Shown here: positions 41,173 through 51,295 of the stretch, one piece after another
Position numbering within the stretch: the stretch's first letter is position 1
How the letters are laid out: each line of letters begins with the position of its first letter
Source of the DNA: Chthonomonas calidirosea
GTDB taxonomy: Bacteria > Armatimonadota > Chthonomonadetes > Chthonomonadales > CAJBBX01
Direction of reading: 5' to 3'
Assembly: GCA_020722705.1 (NCBI GenBank)
Contig: DYKI01000004.1
Span: 47,816-111,815 of the forward strand
DNA: 64,000 bases
Position numbers and translations under genes: made by a program
The notes under the pieces: model-generated
Told to the model about the DNA's origin: nothing
Seen by the model: the letters and a program-made list of their open reading frames with translations, nothing else
Database searches by the model: none

Positions 41173-42954
41173 ATGCCCAGGACCTTTGGCGTGATCGGAA
41201 CACTTGTTCTGCTGGCAGTCTGGCCGTTGAGCGCCTCAGCGGATGCGCTCAAGGAAGGTCGCGACCTGTACAAAGCCGGGAAGTACGCGCAGGCCGCAGT
41301 CAAGCTCGAACAGGCGACGCGTGAAGACCCCAACAACCCCAAAGCATGGTGGATGCTCAACTTCGCCTACAACAAGCTTCAGCGATATGCCGATGCACTC
41401 CGGGCCGCAGAAAACGCAGGACGAATGGACCCTTCGCATGGATTCGCATCTGAGCCCGGAAAGTACGAAGAGACAATCGCCAGACTGCGCAAGAAGGCCC
41501 GCTCGAGCGGTCGTCGAGACCCCCTCGGCCGGCCCTTGCTTGGAAACGGTTCTCGATCAGCCCGAACGTCCGAGCCCCCCCTCGACAACAGCATGGTGAC
41601 CCAACTGACGTCACGCGGTATGTACCTCGAAGCAGGCATAGCCGTGGACGCCCGGAGGCTCGAGGCTGTCATCCGCGAACTGCGGCCGGTCCAGGTTCGG
41701 TTCCTCGTCTTCAACAACCGTGCGGGATCGTCGGCATTGTCGCGCGAGGCAGACCGGGTCAGGAACTACCTTGGCATTGCTGACGGCTATGTCATCGCGT
41801 GCAGCAAGGCCGGCGTGGCGGCATCGAGCAAGGCGCTCAACAAGGACACCCTCCGCGAACTGACACGGCAGGTTGCCCCACAGATGGAAGGAGGCGACTA
41901 CACAGGCGCGCTGGAGCGGCTCGCACGGAGTCTGGCGGCTACGCGCCAGGCTCAGGTGGCCCGCATGCGCACCACTGGCGCTCTGGTCGTCGGCGGCATT
42001 GGTGCCCTGGTTTTCGGATGGGTTATCTCGCGCAGGATTCGTCACAAGCGCGCCATGAAGGAGCGTCTTGCTCTCGTCGAGCATTCGAAGTCCGAGATCG
42101 TCGCCCAAATGAACTACCTGGAGGACTCACTGAGCGCAGCGCCGGCGGAGATGGCCGCAACGGTGAAGCAGGCCAGGCTGGACGCCGGCTCCAAGCTCGA
42201 TGAAGCGTCGCGCATCATCGTCCGCGCCCGATCGGAGTACGATCTCACTCGTGCACAGAAGCTGCTTGACGAGGCATCGAATGCGGTGGCCCGCGGACGC
42301 GATGCACTTGAAGGCAGGGCCACTTCCGGCGCGGCCCGAACCGGTGGTGGATTGCCGCCGGTTTACGGCGCTGCAGTGTCCCGTTCCGGCCCGGACACGG
42401 ACTGGGACGCCGTTCCCGAGGATCAGCGCGGAGTCTGCTTCTTCTGCGCTCGTCCCTCACTCCTGACCGAACTGACGCCCGTAACCGTTGAGCTCGACGG
42501 TGAGACCCGACGCGTCCTGGCCTGCTCGGAGGACTACCGGGTCATCAAGACCGGAGAGGCTCCGCGCATACGCGCTTTCGACCGCGGCGGCCGTCTGGTG
42601 CCCTGGTATGCCGACGACTCCTACGATCCCTATCGCGACTACTACGGACGCGGCTATGGCGACCGGTCCATCCTGACCGACCTGGTCATGCTCCATATGG
42701 TGGATCGTATGTTCTGGGACTGGGAGCGCCCGACATGGGGATGGGGCGGCGGCCATGGAAACTACTGGGATGGGTACGCCTTCTGGCCGGACCATCACCA
42801 TTGGCACGATCATCAAATCGAACGCGCCGCATCGAGCAGCTTCGACCGAGACGAGGCCGCAGACGCAGCCGGGACCGATTTCCTCGGGTCCGGTATGGGA
42901 AGCGACTCCTTCGATAGTGCGGGCACAGACTTCCTGGGCACAGACAACTCTTAG
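41173..42954 (+). CDS. Exported/membrane multidomain protein: TPR, TPM-like, coiled coil, CxxC and Gly/His-rich tail
   Basis: 593 residues from ATG 41173 behind AAGGAGAAGAGG. A signal peptide (TFGVIGTLVLLAVWPLSASA) is followed by TPR-like repeats (ALKEGRDLYKAGKYAQAAVKL, NPKAWWMLNFAYNKLQRYADAL). The region 180-260 (EAGIAVDARRLEAVIRELRP to GDYTGALERL) looks like a degenerate TPM domain. Then come one membrane helix (ALVVGGIGALVFGWVIS), a coiled coil (about 325-400), a CFFC pair and a C-terminal part rich in Gly, Tyr, Trp and His (DGYAFWPDHHHWHDHQ). It is probably anchored at the membrane; function unknown. Confidence 0.7.
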   Translation: MPRTFGVIGTLVLLAVWPLSASADALKEGRDLYKAGKYAQAAVKLEQATREDPNNPKAWWMLNFAYNKLQRYADALRAAENAGRMDPSHGFASEPGKYEETIARLRKKARSSGRRDPLGRPLLGNGSRSARTSEPPLDNSMVTQLTSRGMYLEAGIAVDARRLEAVIRELRPVQVRFLVFNNRAGSSALSREADRVRNYLGIADGYVIACSKAGVAASSKALNKDTLRELTRQVAPQMEGGDYTGALERLARSLAATRQAQVARMRTTGALVVGGIGALVFGWVISRRIRHKRAMKERLALVEHSKSEIVAQMNYLEDSLSAAPAEMAATVKQARLDAGSKLDEASRIIVRARSEYDLTRAQKLLDEASNAVARGRDALEGRATSGAARTGGGLPPVYGAAVSRSGPDTDWDAVPEDQRGVCFFCARPSLLTELTPVTVELDGETRRVLACSEDYRVIKTGEAPRIRAFDRGGRLVPWYADDSYDPYRDYYGRGYGDRSILTDLVMLHMVDRMFWDWERPTWGWGGGHGNYWDGYAFWPDHHHWHDHQIERAASSSFDRDEAADAAGTDFLGSGMGSDSFDSAGTDFLGTDNS

Positions 42955-42972
42955 GCCGAGGCAGTCGCACCC

Positions 42973-44070
42973 ATGCGCTATCCTCGGATTCTTTTCTACG
43001 CCATCAACGGGCTCGGATTGGGCCACGTAACCCGCTTGCTCGCCATCGGCAGAAAGCTCCGCATCCTCGTTCCTGAAGCCGAGATCGTCTATTTCACCAG
43101 CTCTGAGGCTGAGGACGTCATCTTCCGGGAAGGGTTCGCCGCATTCAAAGTTCCCTCGAAGACCCTCAGGTGCGCAGCCAAGCTTCGCCCTTCGACGTAT
43201 GCCAAGATGCTTCAGACGGTGACGCTGAACTTGGCCGCATCGTTCCATCCGCACGTGCTCGTAGTGGACACGTTCCCGGCAGGCACACTGCAGGAACTGC
43301 TGCCGGTCCTGCGCTGGGATTCGCGCAAGGTCTTCGTGTTCCGCGTTCAGCGTCCATCCGCCGCGCAATCGCCGTTGACTCAGTCGGCGCTCGCGCTCTA
43401 CGACCTTGCGATCATGCCGCATCACGAAGGGGAGGTTGAGGCGCCTCTGCCGCAAGGATTGCGCTCGGTGTGGGCCGGTCCCATCGTCATCCGAGACCGG
43501 GACGACGCGCTTCCCCGACAGGAGGCCCGAGCCAGGCTCGGATTGCCGCCGACCGGTCCAGTCGTGTACGTCACCTATGGGGGCGGAGGCGACGCTGCCA
43601 TGGACCGCGCGCTTCAGCAGACCATCGAGGCTCTGTCGGGCGAGCCATTCACGGTCGCTGTTCCCAATGCACCATTGTACAGAGGCACACTCCCGCACGG
43701 GGCTGAGTTACCGCAGAATGTGAGAATAGTGACGCACTACCCGATGGCGGAGATGTACGCCGCCTTCGACGCCGCCATCAGCGCCGCGGGCTACAACACC
43801 GCAATGGAGCTCCTGCACCATGGCGTACCGACCGCGCTGGTGCCCTTCCCGAGGCAGGTGGATGACCAGTACGCCCGAGCTTCGTCGTTGGCCGCCGATG
43901 GTGCCGCACTTATGGTTGAGGAACTGACGGTGAGCTCGCTGAAAGACGCGGCGAACGCACTGCTTGACACGTCTCGCGCCGTGGCGCTTCGGACTGCAGC
44001 TCAACGTCGTGTTCCGGCCAACGGCGCCCACGCGGCCGCTCAGGCCATTGCGGCGCTCTGGCAACCGTAG
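42973..44070 (+). CDS. MurG/GT28-like glycosyltransferase
   Basis: 365 residues, starting 18 bp after the previous gene. N-terminal INGLGLGHVTRLLAIGRKL is the glycine-rich loop of GT-B enzymes, and the C-terminal GPVVYVTYGGGGD, ISAAGYNTAMELLHHGVPTALVPFPRQVDDQYARA segment is the nucleotide-sugar site of the MurG/UGT-like group. It is soluble or peripheral. Acceptor and donor cannot be identified; GC-rich bacteria often use such enzymes for glycolipids or cell-surface sugars. Confidence 0.85.
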   Translation: MRYPRILFYAINGLGLGHVTRLLAIGRKLRILVPEAEIVYFTSSEAEDVIFREGFAAFKVPSKTLRCAAKLRPSTYAKMLQTVTLNLAASFHPHVLVVDTFPAGTLQELLPVLRWDSRKVFVFRVQRPSAAQSPLTQSALALYDLAIMPHHEGEVEAPLPQGLRSVWAGPIVIRDRDDALPRQEARARLGLPPTGPVVYVTYGGGGDAAMDRALQQTIEALSGEPFTVAVPNAPLYRGTLPHGAELPQNVRIVTHYPMAEMYAAFDAAISAAGYNTAMELLHHGVPTALVPFPRQVDDQYARASSLAADGAALMVEELTVSSLKDAANALLDTSRAVALRTAAQRRVPANGAHAAAQAIAALWQP

Positions 44071-44082
44071 CAGTTCGCAGGG

Positions 44083-44412
44083 TTACCGGCCCTGATAGCC
44101 CCCGCTCATGGTCCCACCGCCACCGCTGTACTGCCCGGCGCCACCGCTGTACTGCCCGGCGCCTCCGCTGTACTGCCCGGGGCCCCTCTGAAAGCCGCCG
44201 GAATAGGGCATTCCGCCGCTGGGCACCTGGCCACCGGATGCGCCGCTCATGCTCCGAAATGCCTCGGCGCCGCGCCTGGCGGCAGCCTCCGAGGCTTTCT
44301 TCGGATCGTATGAGGTGCGAGGCCGCTGAGCGATGAAGTACACGCCGGCAGCCACGGCCGCCAGCGCTACGATGATCAGAACAGCCACGACGGGGTTGAC
44401 TTCCCGATTCAC
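44083..44412 (-). CDS. Small single-pass membrane protein with Gly/Ser/Tyr tandem repeats
   Basis: 109 residues from GTG 44412 behind AGGAGA; the track's 44454 start is less supported. One N-terminal membrane helix (VVAVLIIVALAAVAAGVYFI) is followed by a charged stretch and then a C-terminus made of GQYSGGA repeats encoded by three 21-bp units. No family recognised. Such tails are flexible and may line a surface or scaffold. It is convergent with the glycosyltransferase gene. Confidence 0.6.
   Translation of the reverse strand: MNREVNPVVAVLIIVALAAVAAGVYFIAQRPRTSYDPKKASEAAARRGAEAFRSMSGASGGQVPSGGMPYSGGFQRGPGQYSGGAGQYSGGAGQYSGGGGTMSGGYQGR
44120..44182. repeat. Three tandem 21-bp units in the small membrane protein gene
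   Basis: CCACCGCTGTACTGCCCGGCG at 44120-44140 and again at 44141-44161, then a copy with three changes at 44162-44182. The period is a multiple of three, so the units encode GQYSGGA-like heptapeptides in the minus-strand protein. Confidence 0.85.
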
Positions 44413-44527
44413 AATGGGTCTCCTAGTTGAAGGTCGCAATATTCGCCCGGCCACACGATTCCGGTATAGAGCATATTATACAACCGCACGCCCATTCCCT
44501 TGTGTGCGGGCCGGAGTCAGGGGCGAG

Positions 44528-44536
44528 TGCTATAAT
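44528..44536 (+). promoter_or_regulatory. Extended -10 promoter of lepA
   Basis: TGC-TATAAT, a perfect extended -10, about 86 bp before the lepA GTG. The -35 region is poor, as is often seen with extended -10 promoters. Confidence 0.5.
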
Positions 44537-44621
44537 GACGCCGACCCGCGTCGTCGGCACGTGTAGCGAGTCCAGCCCCCTTGCCACCCGTGCTCTCGGA
44601 CCGCTGAAGCAGGGACGCCCC

Positions 44622-46466
<1,845 letters not shown>

Positions 46467-46472
46467 CATCCC

Positions 46473-48431
46473 ATGAGCAATGCCCCGGTCCCTGGAGACG
46501 CATCCATCCTGGTGCGTCCGATCGGGACTCACCCCACCGTCATCTACGCAGCCGAGGAGCTCGCTCGGTGCCTCGGGCGCCTGTCCGGCCACAGCGCAGT
46601 CATCGAGTGTGCCGGCGTGTACGATCCGGCCATTGCCGGCCTTTGGGTCGGAACGTCGGAGCAGATCAATGCATCTGCATGTCCACAGACGCAGAGTAAG
46701 GATGCGGACGCGATTGCCATTAAGGTTGCCGGGTCGAATGGAACCATCGTCGGGGCGAACCATCGGAGCGTTCTGCTGGCCGTCTATCGTTATCTGACGC
46801 ATCTCGGATGCCGCTGGGTGCGCCCCGGTCTTGACGGTGAGTACATTCCCGCGGGCGTCGCAGATCTGTCCTGCGAGCTGGTCGAGACACCGAGTTACAG
46901 GCACAGGGGTGTTTGCATCGAGGGCGCCGTCGGCGAAGAGCACGTCCGAAACATGATCGAGTGGCTCCCGCGCGTCGGCATGAACGCTTATTTCACCCAG
47001 TTTCGCGAGTCCTTCACGTTCTTTGATCGGTGGTACACACACTCGGCCGGCAAGACAGGACGTGACAAGCCGTTCTCCATAGATGAGGCCCGAACCATCA
47101 TGAAGCGGGTCGTGGACGAGATACGGAAGCGTTCTCTCATCTATCACGCCGTCGGGCACGGGTGGACATGCGATCCGTTCGGAATGCCCGGCCTTGGATG
47201 GGAGTTCGAAGCCGTAACAGCCCCTCCGGAAGTGGAGCGGTTTCTGGCCCTCGTCAACGGCAAGCGTCAGGTCTGGGGCGGCATCCCCCTGAATACGAAC
47301 CTCTGTTACTCGAATCCGGAAGTCCGCAGGATAATGGTTGCCGACATCGTGCGCTACGCCTCAGAGCGCCCCGAGGTGGACCTGCTCCACGTTTGGCTCG
47401 CGGACGGTTCGAACAACCAGTGCGAGTGCCCTGACTGCGCCGTGGCCAGGCCGTCGGACTTCTATGTCAAGCTCCTCAACGAGCTGGATGTCGCTCTCAC
47501 GGCCCACGGCCTGCCCCTGAAGATCGTGTTCCTCATCTATGTTGACCTGCTCTGGCCCCCACAGCACGAGCGCATTGTCAATCCGGATCGCTTCGTGCTC
47601 ATGTTTGCGCCGATCACTCGAAGCTACAGCAAATCGCTGTCGCCGGAGGCCGTCAGCGGCGACGCGGCTCTGCCTGCATATGAGCGCAACCGACTGGTCT
47701 TCCCCCGCAACATCGAGGAGAACGTCGCGTTCCTGCGCGGCTGGGAGACAGCCTTCCGCGGGGACAGCTTCGACTTCGACTACCACATGATGTGGGACCA
47801 CTACAACGATCCCGGCTATTCCCGAGCTGCCGCTGTCCTGCATGAAGACGTTCGTCGGCTCGGGCTGCTCGGCCTCAACGGGCTCATCAGTTGCCAGACT
47901 CAGCGCGCCGCGTTCCCAACCGGACTCATGCTCTATGCGATGGCTGCGGGCCTCTGGAACAAGGACCGTGCCTTCACCGCCATCGAGGAGGACTACTATC
48001 GAGCGGCTTTCGGACCCGACTGGGCCAAGGCCAGGGGCTATCTGTCGGAGCTGTCCGAGATGTTCGACCCGGAGTACATCAGAGGAGACCGCGAAGCCTC
48101 CGGAGGCAGCTCGGGGAATGTGCGGTGCGACCGGATGCCGGCCTTCGAGCGCGTGCCCGAGGCCATCGAAGCATTCCGGCCCGTCATCGAGGCTAACCTT
48201 GCACTCGCCGAGCCTGTCTGGGCCGCGTCATGGGCGTACCTGAGGGAGCATGCCGATCTCTGCGCCTGCCTCGCCCGCGCCTATGCCGCCCGTTACCGTG
48301 GCGATATGAGCGAAGCCAAGAAGTGGTGGGACGCCGCCGCGAAGCTCGCGCGGGAACGCGAACGCAAAGTCGAAGCCGTACTTGATGTATACCTGTTCAC
48401 CAATACGCTCGCTCGCCGGTTTGCGTCGTAG
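46473..48431 (+). CDS. DUF4838-containing protein (glycoside hydrolase-like)
   Basis: 652 residues from ATG 46473, 6 bp after lepA. N-terminal part with ILVRPIGTHPTVIYAAEELARCLGRLSG resembles the alpha-glucuronidase N-terminal domain, followed by TPSYRHRGVCIEGAV and the DUF4838 region (DLLHVWLADGSNNQCECPDC, FAPITRSYS). No signal peptide is visible, so it is predicted cytoplasmic. The family includes probable glycoside hydrolases acting on plant or bacterial polysaccharides; catalytic residues were not identified. The tight link to lepA is probably incidental. Confidence 0.78.
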   Translation: MSNAPVPGDASILVRPIGTHPTVIYAAEELARCLGRLSGHSAVIECAGVYDPAIAGLWVGTSEQINASACPQTQSKDADAIAIKVAGSNGTIVGANHRSVLLAVYRYLTHLGCRWVRPGLDGEYIPAGVADLSCELVETPSYRHRGVCIEGAVGEEHVRNMIEWLPRVGMNAYFTQFRESFTFFDRWYTHSAGKTGRDKPFSIDEARTIMKRVVDEIRKRSLIYHAVGHGWTCDPFGMPGLGWEFEAVTAPPEVERFLALVNGKRQVWGGIPLNTNLCYSNPEVRRIMVADIVRYASERPEVDLLHVWLADGSNNQCECPDCAVARPSDFYVKLLNELDVALTAHGLPLKIVFLIYVDLLWPPQHERIVNPDRFVLMFAPITRSYSKSLSPEAVSGDAALPAYERNRLVFPRNIEENVAFLRGWETAFRGDSFDFDYHMMWDHYNDPGYSRAAAVLHEDVRRLGLLGLNGLISCQTQRAAFPTGLMLYAMAAGLWNKDRAFTAIEEDYYRAAFGPDWAKARGYLSELSEMFDPEYIRGDREASGGSSGNVRCDRMPAFERVPEAIEAFRPVIEANLALAEPVWAASWAYLREHADLCACLARAYAARYRGDMSEAKKWWDAAAKLARERERKVEAVLDVYLFTNTLARRFAS

Positions 48432-48457
48432 CGCCGGTCACGCATACGAGGTCCCCA

Positions 48458-49270
48458 ATGACACCAAGAAGGGTTATATCGTCGGCCAATCACACCACTG
48501 CCATCAGGCCGCCGACGCGACAGAAGATCACCGAAGATGAGAAGCTGATCAACGTCCGCCGACACACACCCGATACGTTCACCCAGTCGGACCCGTGGCG
48601 GGTCCTTCGGATCATGGGCGAGTTTGTCGCCGGTTTCGATGCGCTCGCCGATCTCGGCTGCGCCGTTACGCTCTTCGGAAGCGCACGGGTTGACAAGGAC
48701 GACCCGATGTATCAGGCAACCGTCGCCACGGCCCGCCTACTGGGCGAAGCGGGATTCAGCATCATCACGGGCGGCGGCCCCGGCATCATGGAAGCCGGCA
48801 ATCGCGGCGCCATGGAGGCTGGAGCCCGATCCGTGGGACTGAACATCGAGCTCCCGTTCGAACAGCATCTGAATCCCTATACGGACACGTCACTGGAGTT
48901 CCGCTACTTCTTCGTCCGCAAGATGATGTTTGTGAAGTACGCCTGCGCGTTCGTCATCTTCCCCGGCGGCTTCGGCACATTGGATGAACTGCTCGAAGCG
49001 CTCGTGCTCATCCAGACGGGCAAGGTAAGCAACTTCCCGGTCATACTCTTCAACTCGGAGTACTGGTCGGGCCTGCTTGAGTGGCTCAAGGCGACGGTGC
49101 AGGCCTCAGGCAAGATCGCCCCAAACGACCTGGACCTGATGGCAGTGAGCGACACACCCGAAGAGGTCAGAGACATCGTTGTGCGGTCGCTTCAGGATGA
49201 TCAGTGGTGGGCTCAACGCGAGGAGGGTTCGCGGGCCCAACTGGAGCGGCATCTCTGCCCACGCACCTAA
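48458..49270 (+). CDS. LOG family protein (TIGR00730-like, lysine decarboxylase-like fold)
   Basis: 270 residues. The FGSARVDKDDPMYQ, GGGPGIMEAGNRGAMEAG and FPGGFGTLDELLEALVLIQTGK motifs define the LOG family, which cleaves cytokinin or nucleotide 5'-monophosphates (nucleoside monophosphate phosphoribohydrolase) and was long annotated as lysine decarboxylase. The N-terminal 45 residues are not part of the fold. It is convergent with the YbbR gene. Confidence 0.9.
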   Translation: MTPRRVISSANHTTAIRPPTRQKITEDEKLINVRRHTPDTFTQSDPWRVLRIMGEFVAGFDALADLGCAVTLFGSARVDKDDPMYQATVATARLLGEAGFSIITGGGPGIMEAGNRGAMEAGARSVGLNIELPFEQHLNPYTDTSLEFRYFFVRKMMFVKYACAFVIFPGGFGTLDELLEALVLIQTGKVSNFPVILFNSEYWSGLLEWLKATVQASGKIAPNDLDLMAVSDTPEEVRDIVVRSLQDDQWWAQREEGSRAQLERHLCPRT

Positions 49271-49272
49271 GC

Positions 49273-49335
49273 CGGAAGGGCGAGGCTCCCGCTCCCCTCT
49301 ATCCCATCCGTCCCATCCGTCCGATTGCGAACCGG
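49273..49335. repeat. Intergenic repeats: GGGCGAGGCTCC core and TCCCATCCG tandem
   Basis: Between convergent genes the sequence carries AAGGGCGAGGCTCCCGCTCCC (same core as at 12.7 and 64 kb) and then two TCCCATCCG units with TCC (same as 22.6 kb), ending in an ACCGGCTCGG like the 12.7-kb unit. Two repeat families therefore occur side by side. Confidence 0.6.
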
Positions 49336-49340
49336 CTCGG

Positions 49341-50285
49341 TCACTGCCCGATCCGAGAGGCGTCGTTCACGCGGATCGTCACACTCACCATCGCCTGTTC
49401 GGACTTCACGGATACGCCCCGGGGCAACTCCAGCGGAACCTGCCGTGTCGTATCCGCTTTGATCCCCTCCAGTGCGATCGCAACGGTGTTGACCGAGGTC
49501 AGGGCAAGCAAGTCCTCCGGGTTCCCCGTGAGGGTCACCTGCACCGGATCGCATACGACGGCCGTGATCACGAACGGGGCTTCGACTCGGCCCTTCAGCG
49601 CCGGGCTTACCGGCAGTGTGCGTGTCGCTGCGATGTCCTGGAGGTCCACCTCCACATAGGCTGTCGGCGGGTCCACTCGAACCTCCTCAACCGCTATCCC
49701 GGCACGGTCAACTGCAGCGATGACTGCCTGCTCGCGCAGGTCTTTGCCGGACGGGCTCAGACGCACCATGAGCGCAGCGACGCGCTGCACTGCATCACGC
49801 GGGCCTTCAACATCCGCCCACGCGGGCTCTATTCGAGGGGTCGTGTACCGCTTGCCGAACGGCGGCTCGTTCCGGTATTCGGCTCCAATCTGCATGCGCC
49901 TTCTCGCCGCAACACGGACCTCGATGGCGACCGAGCGCGTCTGTTTCGGGAAAGCAATCGCCGGCGCTTCAGGAGGCGCGGCGAAGCGGGCCACCGGCAG
50001 CGACTTCATGCCTGGACGCGCCAGACCGATATCAACAATCGCCTTGACCGCGCCGTCGGGAATCGCGTCCAACTGCTGTGTCGGACCGACGACATCCACG
50101 TTCACCATCGTCGGCTTCACTTCCACAGAGAGTCCCGGGGCGGCCGTACCCACGGTGACGACCTCGGCGACAACCTGGCGCGAGGGGGCGCCCGCACGCT
50201 CCTGACCAGCGTAGGCCCAGATCATCAGCGCCGTCGCCAGCGCGATCAGTTTGAGCAGAACGTTCTCGCGCAAGCCCCGAATCAT
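49341..50285 (-). CDS. cdaR: YbbR domain protein, CdaA regulator
   Basis: 314 residues; the start overlaps the cdaA stop by 4 bp (ATGA). An N-terminal membrane anchor (LLKLIALATALMIWAYA) precedes three YbbR-type domains (VEVKPTMVNVDVVGPTQQLD; WADVEGPRDAVQRV; VQVTLTGNPEDLLAL). In many bacteria it sits next to CdaA and modulates it at the cytoplasmic membrane. The adjacent glmM usually found in this operon is absent here. Confidence 0.85.
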   Translation of the reverse strand: MIRGLRENVLLKLIALATALMIWAYAGQERAGAPSRQVVAEVVTVGTAAPGLSVEVKPTMVNVDVVGPTQQLDAIPDGAVKAIVDIGLARPGMKSLPVARFAAPPEAPAIAFPKQTRSVAIEVRVAARRRMQIGAEYRNEPPFGKRYTTPRIEPAWADVEGPRDAVQRVAALMVRLSPSGKDLREQAVIAAVDRAGIAVEEVRVDPPTAYVEVDLQDIAATRTLPVSPALKGRVEAPFVITAVVCDPVQVTLTGNPEDLLALTSVNTVAIALEGIKADTTRQVPLELPRGVSVKSEQAMVSVTIRVNDASRIGQ

Positions 50286-51190
50286 CGAGCCGCCGTCTCC
50301 TTCTTGCTGCGACGGGTCCGGCGGCGGGCTCGCGAGGTGCTCTGAATGATCGCATCACCGACGCGAGAAGCCACCTGACCGATTGCCGTTCCGGAGATCC
50401 CCTGCGCGTCGGAAACGTCGAGCAGCTTGCGAAGCCTCTCCCGCAAGCTGTCCTCCGTGAACCCGCGCACGAGGCGACCCTCAACGGCAATGGAAATGGT
50501 GCCGGTCTCCTCGGAGACAACAACGACCACTGCGTCGCTCTCCTCCGACATACCGAGGGCAGCTTTGTGCCGGGTATGGACGGCCACATCCAGCTTGCTC
50601 GCCTCGGTGAGCGGGAGCGTGCACCCGGCGGCTACCAGCGTGTTGCCCCGGATCACCACGGCGCCATCGTGCAGCGGGCTCCCGGGGTGAAAGATCGTGC
50701 CGATCAGCTCCGATGATGTCTGCGCGTTGATGGCCGTGCCGTTGGAGATGATATCCTCCAGCTTGGTCTCACGCTCCAGCACAATCAGGGCGCCCACCCG
50801 CTTGACCGACATCGTGTTGACCGCCCTGACCACATGGTCAACCATCTCGCCCACCGTCTCCTGGCTCGTCAGGCCGAAGCTCCGCGTCCAGAAGCCCAAC
50901 CGTCCAAACTCCTCGAGCGTATGCCTCAGCTCAGGGAAGAATAGAATGACAAGCGCGACAGGACCGAAGGCGAATGTGGTTCGCAGAAGCCAGTTGAGGC
51001 CAAAGAGGTTGAGCCAGTCGGTCACGAAGACCGCGGCGAAGAAGATGAGCAGACCGCCGATGATCTGGAGCGCCCGAGTGCCCTTGGCCAACAACAGCAG
51101 GCGGTAGACGAGCCACGCAATCGCGAGCACATCTACGACGACCATGTAGTCGAACTGAGTGAGCGCGCCCAGAAGGTGACGCCAGGGCAT
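50282..51190 (-). CDS. cdaA: Diadenylate cyclase CdaA (DacA)
   Basis: 302 residues from ATG 51190; the track's 701-residue version is an artefact of reading through the divergent gene. Three N-terminal membrane helices (residues about 15-85) lead to a DAC domain with VGALIVLERETKLEDII, a DGA motif at 175-177 (PLHDGAVVI) and RHK at 207-209 where most homologues have RHR. It condenses two ATP into c-di-AMP, a messenger for cell-wall and potassium homeostasis. A basic C-terminus follows. It is co-transcribed with the YbbR gene. Confidence 0.93.
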   Translation of the reverse strand: MPWRHLLGALTQFDYMVVVDVLAIAWLVYRLLLLAKGTRALQIIGGLLIFFAAVFVTDWLNLFGLNWLLRTTFAFGPVALVILFFPELRHTLEEFGRLGFWTRSFGLTSQETVGEMVDHVVRAVNTMSVKRVGALIVLERETKLEDIISNGTAINAQTSSELIGTIFHPGSPLHDGAVVIRGNTLVAAGCTLPLTEASKLDVAVHTRHKAALGMSEESDAVVVVVSEETGTISIAVEGRLVRGFTEDSLRERLRKLLDVSDAQGISGTAIGQVASRVGDAIIQSTSRARRRTRRSKKETAAR

Positions 51191-51242
51191 GGGGAACCGA
51201 ACCTTCCTTATGGAGTCGCACACTGCGACTCTCCCAAAACAG

Positions 51243-51274
51243 AGTATAACATCACAACACGTTTGATCAACGTG
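51243..51274. promoter_or_regulatory. Divergent promoter region with inverted repeat CACGTT-N5-AACGTG
   Basis: Minus strand: TTGATC and TATACT with a 16-bp spacer point towards cdaA. The -35 overlaps a perfect 6-bp inverted repeat (51258-51274) of the shape bound by LacI-type and other dimeric regulators. The pqaA-like gene starts 22 bp to the right. Confidence 0.4.
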
Positions 51275-51295
51275 CAAAATGGAGGTGTTCCGGAA

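Noticed and set aside
44120-44182. CRISPR-like array
   Set aside because: Contiguous 21-bp units without spacers inside a coding region. No cas gene in the window.
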